This document shows, piece by piece, positions 1-9,164 of a DNA stretch of 16,877 nt. Both the position numbers and the translations under genes were made by a program. Under the pieces are notes generated by a model. It was not told the origin of the DNA and ran no database searches. It worked only from the letters and a program-made list of their open reading frames with translations. Position 1 is the stretch's first letter, and each line of letters opens with the position of its first letter. The stretch covers positions 1 through 16,877 of the forward strand of contig JALKBU010001093.1 of assembly GCA_023091735.1 (NCBI GenBank), read 5' to 3'. This stretch comes from Trichomonas tenax (taxonomy: Eukaryota > Parabasalia > Trichomonadida > Trichomonadidae).

Positions 1-30
1 CTATTGATACTTTTCCATTTTTCCCGCGCA

Positions 31-93
31 AACATGTCACTTTCCTTTATTTTGACATCTTAACTTTACATGTCAAAAATAAGTTACATGTCA
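31..93 (+). promoter_or_regulatory. cluster of TTTACATGTCA-type motifs
   Basis: AACATGTCA (31-39), TTTACATGTCA (65-75) and GTTACATGTCA (83-93) lie in the same direction within about 60 bases. In this window the motif usually reads toward the gene it precedes, as upstream of eL33 and eIF2B beta. Here the direction points right, but the nearest coding sequence is the receptor pseudogene about 1 kb away. It may be the promoter of a lost gene; function is inferred only from position elsewhere. Confidence 0.35.
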
Positions 94-682
94 GAAAAGC
101 ACGTTGTTCTATTTTGTCCCAGTCCCATTTTCCCTCTATTTTTGAATTCTTGATTCATCGGATTATGATTGAAAACCAATATTGTAGCATTGAGGAATGG
201 CATTGATTGATAAAGAGTATTCTTTAAGAAGAGTTCTTTATTTCCTATTTTGATTAGAAAATTGAGATTTCTAAAAATCTATATTGTTTATTAAATATAA
301 AATTTCTAACTCTTGTAGTGATTTCTTTTAAAATAGAGTTTTTATTTTTTCAAAGACCTTTGAAATCTTTAATAAAAATAAATAGATTAGAATACGATCA
401 ATATACAATTCTATCGATGATGCATCTTTATTAACTCGTTTGGCGATCAGATCAGGATTATTATGACCATGATTGAAAAAGTACGTTAATTTTTGTGGTC
501 CTGAACATTTGTTATCGATTTAATGCTATAAAATTATGCCTTGTAGATAAGATCTCATCTGGTCTGACGTCAGATTGATGTGATCAGGATCATCATTGAA
601 AAAATTGTTTTATTTGTCAAGTAATTTGACAAAAGTTTTCAATATCCAAATAAGAAAAGAACAAAATATGGGAGGTAATATA

Positions 683-1084
683 TAAATTCACTGCCAGTAA
701 CATATTTTGATCGATTTATGATATGGAAAATAGCTACATTTTTATCTATAGCATGTTGTTTTCAAACATTTATTTTTTTTCCAAAAGAAATATATACCTT
801 TGAAAATGTATAAATCTAAATATATCATAAATATTGTATGATTTGAAATGTGGACGTATACGCATACGTGGCGACTTGCATGTCAACTTAAACGACTTTC
901 CGAAAGGAATATTTAATTTATACGTTTATCGAAATAAAAGCGAATTTCAAGCATTGTCAAAAAATGGAAGAAAAATAATGTTATTGAGCTAATATTTTAA
1001 ATTTTAACATTACAGATCTGAAAATATGGACAATGCATTTTGAAATCTCTAAATTCATTGCTAGTAACATGTTTTGATTAATTT
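683..1084 (+). repeat. short dispersed direct repeat (683-717 and 1050-1084)
   Basis: Positions 683-717 and 1050-1084 align without gaps at 30 of 35 bases, and all five differences are transitions. The second copy directly follows the receptor-like scrap at 1024-1048. Both copies may therefore be leftovers of one duplicated receptor-derived segment. Too short to name. Confidence 0.45.
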
Positions 1085-1125
1085 GAACCTAGTACATCAA
1101 CTTTTGAGTTTTACCGCATTGTTAG

Positions 1126-4086
1126 CCACCACTGCGGTTCAGAATCCTGGAAGATTTAGAAAATATACTGATGACGGTTCTTTTCTTTGTAGATCTACTT
1201 ATTCATTTTGGAACAATCAATTCTGCACTAATATATACTATTAATAATCCAAATCCTGATTTTACAGAACTAATGAACAAAGCTATGGAAGATCTCCATA
1301 GAACTTCGATGAAATCTGATTCATCATGGTAATAGCTCATGTATAGTATAAACCTGAGAGCATTAATATGCTAGAAATTTGCTTATAGCATAAATGCATA
1401 GAATCATGCTTGACAGCATAAAAATCCACCCTTTTTTGGACTAAATTTTTGATATTTTATGCATTTTATTTATTTTGATTTATAATTGATTTTTTATCTC
1501 AAAACAAAACTCAGTTTGAATTTAAGGATGAACTAAAACCGTTCTTCCTCAACACTTTAATATTGATTCATATAACGAAATTAAAGTAAATTTCATAATA
1601 TCTCGAACATCATCAATGAATTAAAATGGAATAAAATTGAAATCCTCGATTTGGTATTCAAAATTTTTCCACAGTTGTTATTCATTGTCAAACAACTTGA
1701 GATATGGACAACGCATGTTGAAATCTTTAATGACATAGACATGATTATGTTCAACGTCGACAAACTTGAAACAATCCGTCCAAAAGCGCATGTATATACA
1801 GGAAATGTGTCATTCATTATATCAGCAGTCAAATCGAACTTCAATTTCATTTATAGAAACAATTCAGGAATAGTTCAAGATCAGAAAGTTTCCATTCAGT
1901 TCTTATCAGCTTTGAACCTCGTTGCAGGATATATTGCTCATTACCATGAATATATTTTCGACGATCCAGAGAATTTAGTCAAGAAAAAAGAATTCATTTA
2001 CATGGTTGAAAAAAATTACAGAGTCAATAATGTTTTAGACAAATTAATTATTTTCATTGCAGAAAAAACGAATTCATTTACTCAGGATACAAGCAGAACA
2101 GCATTAATTATGTCCATTGTTTCTGCAGCTGTATCTTTATTTGTTCTTCCTGTTGTCACAATATTACTGAGAATCCTATCAAAACAGTACAAAGTCGTAA
2201 TTGATGCGATGTACAAAATTCCATCAATTGTCATCATTCAACAAATCTCTGAATTATCAAATAAAAGTGAAACAAATGAATCAAAAGCAGTTGAAAAAGC
2301 ACTGCATATGCAAGATTCTAAAGGAATTCCGACATGTTACCAAATTTTGATGGCATTGATATTGAATCTTTCATTCATTTCGATAATTATTGTCAATTAT
2401 CGAATTTTAACGAGCTCTAATCATGTTTTTACTATTTTGCTATATCAAATAAGAAACAGCGCAAGTTTGGCCAATCACATATATGATCAGCTTGCGACAA
2501 TCAAGAGAATATGGGTTGTTAACTATGGAAAACCGATGAATGCTGATGGAAGTTTTCTTGCAAATAGAATTTATGGAAGAACACTGCGATTAATCGAGAA
2601 AAACAATGAAGATGCTATATTCAGGAAGTGCGATGATGGAGCTTATTTTGTATATATGCTTTCTCAAGCACAATCTCGCGATTTATTTTTCATGAGTGAT
2701 AAATCAAATGGCAACACATATCATGACTTATTAATTAAATTTGGTTACATTTTCTCAATGGAAGTCAATGTTGCAGAGTTCAGCTATTTCGAAAGGGGTG
2801 CGGGTGATCCAGATTTCTTTAGCAACGACAATAAGAGGGCTTTAAATATGATGCATTTTAATGATGTTCACTTTTCATATAGTTTCCTTGATGTTTTGAT
2901 TGAAAACACTTTCATTGATATGGATAATGCGATTAAAAGAGAGAAGATAATTTCAGTTTTAATTCCTTTAGTTGATCTCTGTATTATATCATTTTTCTTG
3001 ATTATATTTATTTTGTATCAAATGGAGATTCTTTCATCTTTCAGATTCACATTAATGTCTCTTTCAATGTTCGATCAAAAGTATATTCAATCTAACCAGA
3101 AACTATTGGATATTGTTGCAGGAAACTTCTCTTCCGATGGGCAAAATGATTCAATGCTAACTCATTATGTTGATTGTTTGAAGCAATCATCAGCTGATGT
3201 GATTTTTGTCGTAAACAAAAATTCGATATTGTTGAAGCAAACAATCAAGCAAAGCTCATTTGCCTCGGTTATAATAATGCAAAAAATATAGAAGATATAA
3301 TGGATATTCCGCAAGAACTAAGAGATGTCGTTAAATCTTCTTCTCCGTGCATGAAATCATTCAAATATTCATTCACTGATGAAAATTCAAAAATCTTTAC
3401 AATGAAAATTAATGCAACGCAATGTGTTGATGGAGAAATAATCATTATCATGCATAGAGACATTGCTAGCGAAAAGCTTCTTGAAGAAAGATCTCTTACA
3501 GAAAAACAGCTCTAAGACATACTTTGCAGAATAATTCCATGAGATTTTAGAGATGCATTCAAAGAAAGTTTGCTTTGAAAACATTCTTATTTGTGCAGTT
3601 AAAGCACAAAACATTACATTTTCAGATGATGATGAAACACTCCAAAATGCATTAATGAATAAGAAAATGTTCAACAAAATTGTCAAAACCGCATCAAAAC
3701 TTTCTGATGATTGTATTATTGTCAAGAAGCACAATTTCTCTCAGATATTATGTTTCAACGTCAAGTCTCAAAAGAAAGCAATGCAGATGTCTCTTTCACA
3801 GTGTTTTGACGTCCTCAAAAATATCAAATTATCGTATGATGAACAAAACATCAAAATCATTGCAAGCATTGCATATTCACGCAGTGTTTTCATAGGAATA
3901 CATTCAATCAACAAAGCTGATTTCAACATATTCTCAAATGGGCTGAATGGAGTTCTACATCAGCTAAATATTTCTCAAGAAGGAGAACTTCAATTTTCTA
4001 AAATTGAAAGAGATTTTCCCGCAAACTTGAGAGATAAAATAAGGCAAATGGATGATATCAACATCATTAACATCGATAATATTTAA
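1126..4086 (+). pseudogene. broken membrane receptor with PAS-like and degenerate cyclase-like domains
   Basis: The pieces resemble the trichomonad family of multi-pass membrane proteins ending in a PAS-like and a nucleotidyl-cyclase-like domain. A 5' piece (1126-1332) reads PPLRFRILEDLENILMTVLF and continues to a stop. A stretch near 1333-1505 has no coding character. The longest open piece runs from about 1585 to 3291, with hydrophobic segments encoded at about 2101-2180, 2340-2400 and 2950-3025. The roughly 180 residues between the second and third are probably an external loop. Near 3215-3245 coding sense jumps to another frame, giving a PAS-like segment to 3515 that ends in an internal stop. 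That frame still reads ILCRIIP, then a stop, then DFRDAF. A further shift gives the last piece, 3553-4086, which ends at a natural stop and resembles a cyclase homology domain without an obvious metal-binding aspartate pair. At least two frameshifts and several stops make a normal product unlikely. The family call is from recognised layout and motifs, not a search. Confidence 0.72.
1333..1505. other. non-coding stretch inside the receptor pseudogene
   Basis: The coding fragment upstream ends with a stop at about 1330, and sense resumes near 1512 (reading DELKPFFLNT in another frame). The sequence between is AT-rich and repetitive: AGCAT and ATGCT arms flank TAAT near 1359, and TAGCATAAA-like words recur. 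No trichomonad-type 3' splice/branch motif (ACTAACACACAG) is present, so an intron is unlikely. Insertion or local replacement is more plausible. Confidence 0.4.
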
Positions 4087-4392
4087 AACACTGTTTAAAG
4101 AAAACATTTGATTATTTTTATATCAAAAAAAATGTTTTTCTCTATTTTTTCATAAATCAATTAAAAATAGTTATGATCAGTATAAAATAACGTATTTCAA
4201 TAAATATATAATACAAATTTTCAGATATTATAATATATATTATCTATCTTAAAATTCAGACAGTAACAGATGATTGCATTCCATCATTGTTTGTCAAATT
4301 GTATGAATTTTTTTGAGATTAGATAATATTTTGATTTTTGTAAAAATATTTCATTTTGATTAATTTCGATGTATAAGTAGTGTGTTTTAAAT
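4087..4392. other. convergent spacer between receptor pseudogene and uS9
   Basis: This is the shared 3' flank of two converging transcription units. It is very AT-rich with many TAAA and AATAAA-like words, including TCAATAAATAT near 4198. Those could serve 3' end formation on either strand. No gene is visible. Confidence 0.5.
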
Positions 4393-4815
4393 TTAACGGT
4401 ATGACATCTGTCTGCGGACACGAGCGCCTTGGCCACCGAACTTCTTTGGTTCCATGCGACGTGGATCAGCGACGAGGAGTGTGCGGTCGTAGGAGAGGAG
4501 AGCGTTCTTGATGTCTGTCTTTGTAGCCTCGTCGACGTACTTCTGATAGTAAGCAACGACGGCCTTGGCAACAGCCTGGCGGATAGCGTAGACTTGAGCG
4601 ACGTGGCCACCACCGTGGACGCGAACGCGGATGTCGAGGTTAGCCCAGGACTCTTCGCCGATCAACATGAGTGGCTCGAGGATCTTAGCGCGAAGTGTTT
4701 CGGAGGAAACCATGTTGATCGGTGTGCCGTTGAGCTTAACGAGGCCAGAACCCTCGCAGCAGTACGCAACAGCTGTAGCTGTCTTCTTGCGACCAAAAAC
4801 TTGGACACTCTTCAT
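4393..4815 (-). CDS. RPS16: small-subunit ribosomal protein uS9 (S16 in eukaryotic naming)
   Basis: The 140-residue product is the cytosolic uS9 protein, which sits in the head of the 40S subunit and reaches its C-terminal tail toward the P-site tRNA. Signature stretches in order are [15 protein letters not shown] at the N-terminus, [19 protein letters not shown] and [11 protein letters not shown] in the middle, and [11 protein letters not shown] then [17 protein letters not shown] at the end. The terminal SYR is the conserved functional tail. The frame stays open upstream to about 4932, but the chosen ATG gives [11 protein letters not shown], matching the family start; the extension is unlike uS9 and lies in promoter motifs. 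Length is close to the usual 140-146. It is more GC-rich than its surroundings, as expected for a highly expressed gene. The stop TAA is followed by ATTTAAAA, a possible poly(A) context. Confidence 0.97.
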   Translation of the reverse strand: MKSVQVFGRKKTATAVAYCCEGSGLVKLNGTPINMVSSETLRAKILEPLMLIGEESWANLDIRVRVHGGGHVAQVYAIRQAVAKAVVAYYQKYVDEATKTDIKNALLSYDRTLLVADPRRMEPKKFGGQGARVRRQMSYR

Positions 4816-4862
4816 AGAAAGGACGGACCTGTCAAGCCGAAAAATTCTCTCAATCTTGTTTC

Positions 4863-4939
4863 TGACATATTTCCGACTTTTGACAAATTTTCTGACATTG
4901 CCATATATTAGAGTTGACATGTTTTTTGACATTTGACAT
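4863..4939 (-). promoter_or_regulatory. TGTCA-type motif array upstream of uS9
   Basis: Six TGACA words occur on the plus strand at 4863, 4881, 4893, 4915, 4927 and 4934. Read in the direction of the uS9 gene they are TGTCA. The one at 4915 is TGACATGT, close to the fuller ACATGTCA form. They begin about 50 bases before the start codon. The short leader fits trichomonad genes. A regulatory role is inferred from recurrence in front of other genes here. Confidence 0.5.
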
Positions 4940-4974
4940 TTTTAACAAATTTATCATACTCATTTTTAAATCAT

Positions 4975-5127
4975 AAGAATGTGTCTACTAAAGAGAATGG
5001 TGCTAGTGGAGGGTTCACACAAAAAATTCTTTTCAGATTTGCAAATGATTTTGTTCTAACTTTTATGTGTTCTAATGCAGCATTGGGGATTGGTCGGTAT
5101 AATGAACTCTATATGGATTTATTATAA
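4975..5127 (+). other. possible coding remnant, unidentified
   Basis: This stretch is less AT-rich than its flanks and open in one frame, reading NVSTKENGASGGFTQKILF and onward to a TAA stop. It has no ATG start, and I do not recognise the sequence. It could be the tail of a decayed gene or a chance open frame. The next bases up to about 5435 show nothing else. Confidence 0.2.
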
Positions 5128-5435
5128 GATCAAAATAGAATCTATTATTAAAAGAGATCGGAATTTAATTATCATTAAACCCGAAGATAAATTCATTTTG
5201 TTTTGATTTATTTTGAATTACTCTTAATAATTAAACAACAAAGAAATTAAATAGAATTATGTAAAACTTATAAATTTTGTAAGATTGTTTTAAAGTAATT
5301 GGATCAAAAAAAAAATTGTACGATTCTTTATGATATATAAAGCACTGCTATCGAAAAAGGGAATAACATAATTTTTTATGAGAAATATTAATAATTAGTA
5401 ACAAAAAATGAAAATAAATAAATCTAACATCTTCA

Positions 5436-5553
5436 CTTTTGAAGGGCTCCACTTTTTTTCTCGTTGACCTTTTTGAGTTTTGCAATTTTTAACGAGAAAA
5501 CCCCCTTCCTGGACGAATCTGATGAAACATTTACGTGCTTTTTGGGGTGCTGA
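5436..5553 (-). repeat. left arm of an imperfect inverted pair (decayed coding repeat)
   Basis: Its reverse complement aligns with 6014-6129 over almost its whole length. Shared blocks include TTTTTTGAGTTTTGC-like, ATTTTTAAC, CCCCCT and ATTTACGTGCTTT. On the minus strand this arm reads SAPQKARK and then GGFLVKNCKTQKGQREKK, a basic peptide. The other arm retains a recognisable but stop-containing version. The pair is therefore more likely two opposed copies of a genomic repeat or gene scrap than transposon ends, though ends cannot be excluded. Confidence 0.7.
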
Positions 5554-5749
5554 TTCTAGTGGTGCGATCTGTTTCATGATCTTATATTACTTAATGAAGA
5601 TATGATTACAAACAGAAACCCATTACAAATCATTAATGGGCTTCTGTTATGAATCTCTTTGATGATTATAACAAATACATCTCACTATTATAGCGTTCGC
5701 TCGCTTATTTTTGCAAGAGTTCCCCTAGAAAAATCAAAAAATAGAAAAG

Positions 5750-5830
5750 AAAAAATACGCTACGTGCGCAGGAGTCAAACGGCATTCCTTTGCTCATGCA
5801 TCGAGCATACCTAAAGTTATGCTATCTCAA
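5750..5830 (-). pseudogene. tRNA-like relic with A-box and B-box matches
   Basis: On the minus strand there is TAGCATAACTTTAGG (5810-5824), which fits the internal A-box pattern TRGCNNARY...GG. A hairpin TGCTC/GAGCA with a seven-base loop follows (5791-5807), then GTTTGACTCC (5771-5780), one base from a B-box. A run of six T follows at 5755-5750, like a polymerase III stop. However, the acceptor arms do not pair, the T stem does not pair, the D arm seems shortened, and the loop lacks the usual T before the anticodon. It cannot be a working tRNA. It may be a decayed tRNA, a tRNA-derived short repeat, or coincidence. Confidence 0.3.
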
Positions 5831-5879
5831 ATTCACATAAAATTTGCTCATTGGGAACATTACATATCAAATTTTTGAC

Positions 5880-5942
5880 TTTACATGACAAATATCGGAT
5901 AATGTGTGTCAAAAATAATGACTTTCGTTATTTTACATGTCA
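5880..5942 (+). promoter_or_regulatory. TTTACATGTCA motif pair without an intact gene
   Basis: TTTACATGACA (5880-5890, one mismatch) and TTTACATGTCA (5932-5942) lie in the same direction, with GTGTGTCAAAAA between them. Direction is toward higher coordinates. The next coding relic is the C2 fragment more than 1.3 kb away. It is probably an orphaned regulatory cluster or part of the surrounding repeat pair. Confidence 0.35.
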
Positions 5943-6013
5943 AAATTGGCTGAAATCTCATTGAGGCACCGAGATCCTCAAGTTAAATAGACAAGCAAAT
6001 GCTATAAACATAC

Positions 6014-6129
6014 TCAGCACCCATGAAAGCACGTAAATGACTTCTCAGTTTGGCTTGATAGGGGGTTTACTTGTTAAAAATCGCAAAACTCAAAAAAGTC
6101 AACGGGAAAAAAATTCAACCCTTTTGAAG
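6014..6129 (+). repeat. right arm of an imperfect inverted pair (decayed coding repeat)
   Basis: This is the partner of 5436-5553 in opposite orientation. In one frame it reads SAPMKARK then stops, and in another it resembles the basic peptide of the other arm, with an internal stop. It is the more decayed copy. The two arms enclose about 460 bases holding the tRNA-like relic and a TTTACATGTCA cluster. Confidence 0.7.
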
Positions 6130-7332
6130 CAATGTTCAAAAGCAATTAACAGCTTTTGAAAGTTTTGATGAAGTTGTTTTTGATATCTAAAGTCAGATTC
6201 ACATTAAGTCGATTTGGAACAAAATGAGTTGAAATTATTCAACAAAAATTCTAAAATAGCAAAATTTTGCTATATTTAGATGTTAAAGACCTACGCTAGA
6301 ATATTTTGAAGATAAAAATCGAAATTTAATATTGAAAATTTGAAAATTCGATTTTACCTTGATATTTATGCTTGCAATTACCTTGTAATAACAAATTTTC
6401 GATCAAAATACAAAAATACCAACAAAAAAATTAATCGTGAAATTATTGAAAATATAGAATAAGGAGATGATAGTTATCGTAATTTCAGCAACAGAAGAGA
6501 AAAAAGGAGTATAAATAACAAAATGTTAAATTTTCTTATATATTCATGAGAAACATCACTCATTGATTCTATGGTTTCAATTTAAGCCAAAAATGCAAAG
6601 CACGTTATTTGTCAAATAATTTTTCTTCAATAAACATAATACCAATCTATTTCACAGAATAATCAACAAAATGTTAAATATAGCTATGTATAGGCATCAT
6701 ATATCAAATAACGTAAAATAGCATCATTTGGATGTAATTTTAACGTTAATAAAACAAATCTGTCAATGACATTTTTTTCAAAGCATCCTTATCAAAATTA
6801 CTTTTGAAATCATTGTAAATTGGTTGTTGTTTGGCATTTTACTAACCATCTAAAAATATATACTTTTATCACAAAATTCATTTTTCAATTAAAAACTTCA
6901 GTAATAAATATTATGCTAAGGATTATTTCCTAAACAATAATCCAGAAGATTTATAATTTACGCATGATTTACAATTTGTTAAGTTTACTAAATGTAATAT
7001 GGTTTGAATAGTTTACATCAAAATATTTCTTTTCAAAAGATGTTTGAATTTAATTCCAATTTTTGCATCACTACATTAACCAATGCATTTCCATAAATAC
7101 GATAATCAAGACGATAAAACAAATCTCAAAATATTTAGAATGTTTTTTTTTTCTAATTTCAATAGTCCCTCAATTTGACTAATCGTACAATATGCTGCGC
7201 ATACTATCTCGCGATAAAATATTGCAAAATTTTTGAATTGAAGTCGGTAATACGATCTATATAATGTGCTTATCATGATTAAACGATTTTTCATTTAAAA
7301 ACTGCCAAAGTATTTCAAAATAATTTTTTTTG
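6130..7332. other. gene-free AT-rich spacer
   Basis: I see no credible gene on either strand; open frames are short and of low-complexity composition. AACAAAATGTTAAAT recurs near 6518 and 6664. Otherwise nothing distinctive was found. Confidence 0.55.
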
Positions 7333-7838
7333 ATGTCCATAGTCTACATCCACATCCAACGCTTCATTTTCAGCGACAAGAAGCACGATAGCTCAGGCAC
7401 AATATACTTCAACATCATCAACAACAAGAATGGTTTCAAGAGAAGTTACGTATTCTTAAGAAGGCATTCAACATGAAGGTCTATCCAACAATAAAGGACC
7501 AGAGCTTCACAATCCAGCTCTTCACGAAGCACATTTTCAACGACAAAATGATCGGTCACATCGATATTCCAAATAGTCAAATTGACCAGGATGCAAAGTC
7601 TTTTAACTTGCTCGAGCTCCAAAACGAGAGCGAGAAGATATCACCTGTCATAATGAGATGCATCTTACAGCGTTCTATGGGCGCTCATGCTTTCAAGTGT
7701 CCATCAACACTACTAAAGTTGCCACAGTATGCTGCTGCCGCAAGGAAACAAGTAATGCAGGTCGAAAAGTCAGAAAGAATCAGTTTAACAGCTGGATTGA
7801 ATACAAGTTTAGTTGGATCTCAACCAATCTTCTTCTAA
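7333..7838 (+). pseudogene. frameshifted C2-domain protein relic
   Basis: The first piece starts at ATG 7333 and reads MSIVYIHIQRFIFSD, then GTIYFNIINNKNGFK, before running into a stop at about 7474. Sense moves to another frame near 7440 and reads KAFNMKVYPTIKDQSFTIQL, then NDKMIGHIDIP and onward to 7838. Together the layout resembles a C2 domain: a first beta strand, a strand before the middle loop, and the typical DxMIGxxxIP strand late in the domain. Trichomonads have many small C2 proteins that bind membranes in response to calcium. The early aspartates of a calcium loop are not clearly preserved. The region is less AT-rich than its flanks, supporting a former gene. After about 7660 another frame also looks coding (NQFNSWIEYKFS), so a second shift is possible. 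Could instead be a sequencing error in a living gene. Confidence 0.5.
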
Positions 7839-9060
7839 CTTGTTTGGTGATTTCCACTTGTTTGTTTTATATTATTTAAACCATGGTCTATTAAAAATTA
7901 CTGTTTTCTTTCCGACTTTTTTACAGTTATTAATCTATTGTTTTTATTAGTTTCATTACTCATTAGAAAATCACCCACTGAAGGTAAATAAGATAAATCA
8001 TCAATGGAAATTGAACAAAACAAATACCATTCCTTCCCTAACATTGGAAAATTTTCATGACCCATTCCCATGAACTAAAAAACAAATTTTGTTAGGTAAG
8101 TCGAAATAAAACATAAATCATTGAAAGCAAACAATGAGGTGTCAATATGCACATGTTTCTGCATATGAATACATGCTTAACACCGTGCAAAATAAGAAGA
8201 TTGAAATATTTATAAAATTTAGAATTTAGCTTAAAAACTTTCTTGCTTGTTATAAAATAGCTATTGGCAATGTGGTGTTCAAATGTACGAAAATATTATT
8301 CTTAATTTTGTAAAAAGAAGAAAATTTAAGATTTATCTATTAAAAATATACTTGATTTAACCAAATACTAATATAATATTAAGCAGCATCTACACATTCT
8401 ATTTTATGTTATATTTGTGAAATTTTAGCAATTCTGAAAATTGTGATAAAATTATAAATTTGATCGATGTATTATTATCGCATAGTACAGGTTTGGTATA
8501 AATATAAGAATTGTAACTATTGTAGGCAATGAAATCAGATATTTGGAAATAATTATTGTGAAAAATAATTATTACAATGTGTATAGATAATTTACAAATA
8601 ACACGTGAAAGGCATGTCATAATCACATCCAATTTGGATATCTAAATAACTATATCATGACTTATACACTGAAAAACAATAACCTGTATAAATCCGGAGA
8701 ATGAATGTGTAAATGAAAGGATATAGTTGCAGGGCAATTGTCGCTATGAATAGCCAGACTGAATTCTAGATTAAGAAAATTTGCCGAAGGAAATAAAGAA
8801 CAAATATGCAATTAATAGGTAATATTAGTATAGCAGCAGTGATGAGATATCGATTAAATGCTAAAAATGCATAAAAGCAGATAATTATTTCTGATATAAA
8901 AATCGCTTTGATTGTATTGATGAAATTTAAAAGAATGATTAACTGAAGTTTATGAATGTAATTGGTGGATGAATGGAGATGATATACATATTTATGTTAA
9001 CTATGCATTAGTCCGATTATTTTTGTATCATCAAATTCGAAATTGTTGTTAGGTTCTTAA
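7839..9060. other. gene-free AT-rich spacer
   Basis: There is no believable coding sequence on either strand. The composition is uniformly AT-rich with short homopolymers. A minus-strand open frame at 8399-8632 has low-complexity composition and no family features. Confidence 0.5.
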
Positions 9061-9070
9061 TTTGAGTTGT

Positions 9071-9164
9071 CAGATGTCACTTACACGTCAAAACAAGTTT
9101 ACGTGTCAGTCATATTTACATGCCAAATTCCCGAATATACATGGCAAATCAATTTTATATGGCA
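9071..9164 (+). promoter_or_regulatory. dense array of TTTAC(A/G)TGTCA-type motifs
   Basis: Within about 95 bases are AGATGTCA (9072-9079), TTACACGTCA (9081-9090), TTTACGTGTCA (9098-9108), TTTACATGCCA (9115-9125), ATACATGGCA (9137-9146) and TTATATGGCA (9155-9164). All point the same way. The later copies drift progressively from the consensus. This resembles the array upstream of eL33, yet no intact gene lies downstream on the plus strand. An open frame of 96 codons begins inside the array but is hydrophobic and low in complexity, so I do not call it a gene. Confidence 0.5.

Larger units (their letters stand above)
1..1125. other. gene-free AT-rich spacer with decayed duplicate fragments
   Basis: No reading frame here looks like a protein. 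The left end has a small cluster of the ACATGTCA motif. Positions 1024-1048 match 1702-1726, inside the neighbouring receptor pseudogene, at 23 of 25 bases and in a comparable reading frame (IWTMHFEIS against IWTTHVEIF). The spacer therefore holds at least one scrap of a second receptor copy. Short repeats near 450-480 and 580-600 (GATCAGGAT followed by ATTGAAAAA) also recur. An ACCGCA/TGCGGT inverted pair lies at 1113-1138. Confidence 0.6.

Noticed and set aside
1126..1150. GGTTCAGAATCC as a tRNA B-box
   Set aside because: It has an extra base relative to the consensus, no matching A-box upstream, and overlaps receptor coding sense.
1333..1505. Intron in the receptor gene
   Set aside because: No trichomonad-type 5' site or ACTAACACACAG-like 3' motif, and reading frames on either side do not join cleanly.
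4429..4911. Long plus-strand open frame opposite uS9
   Set aside because: It is the antisense shadow of a confidently identified ribosomal protein gene.
4816..4932. N-terminal extension of uS9 by 39 residues
   Set aside because: The extension does not resemble uS9, lies over the TGTCA motif array, and the family start corresponds to the ATG at 4815.
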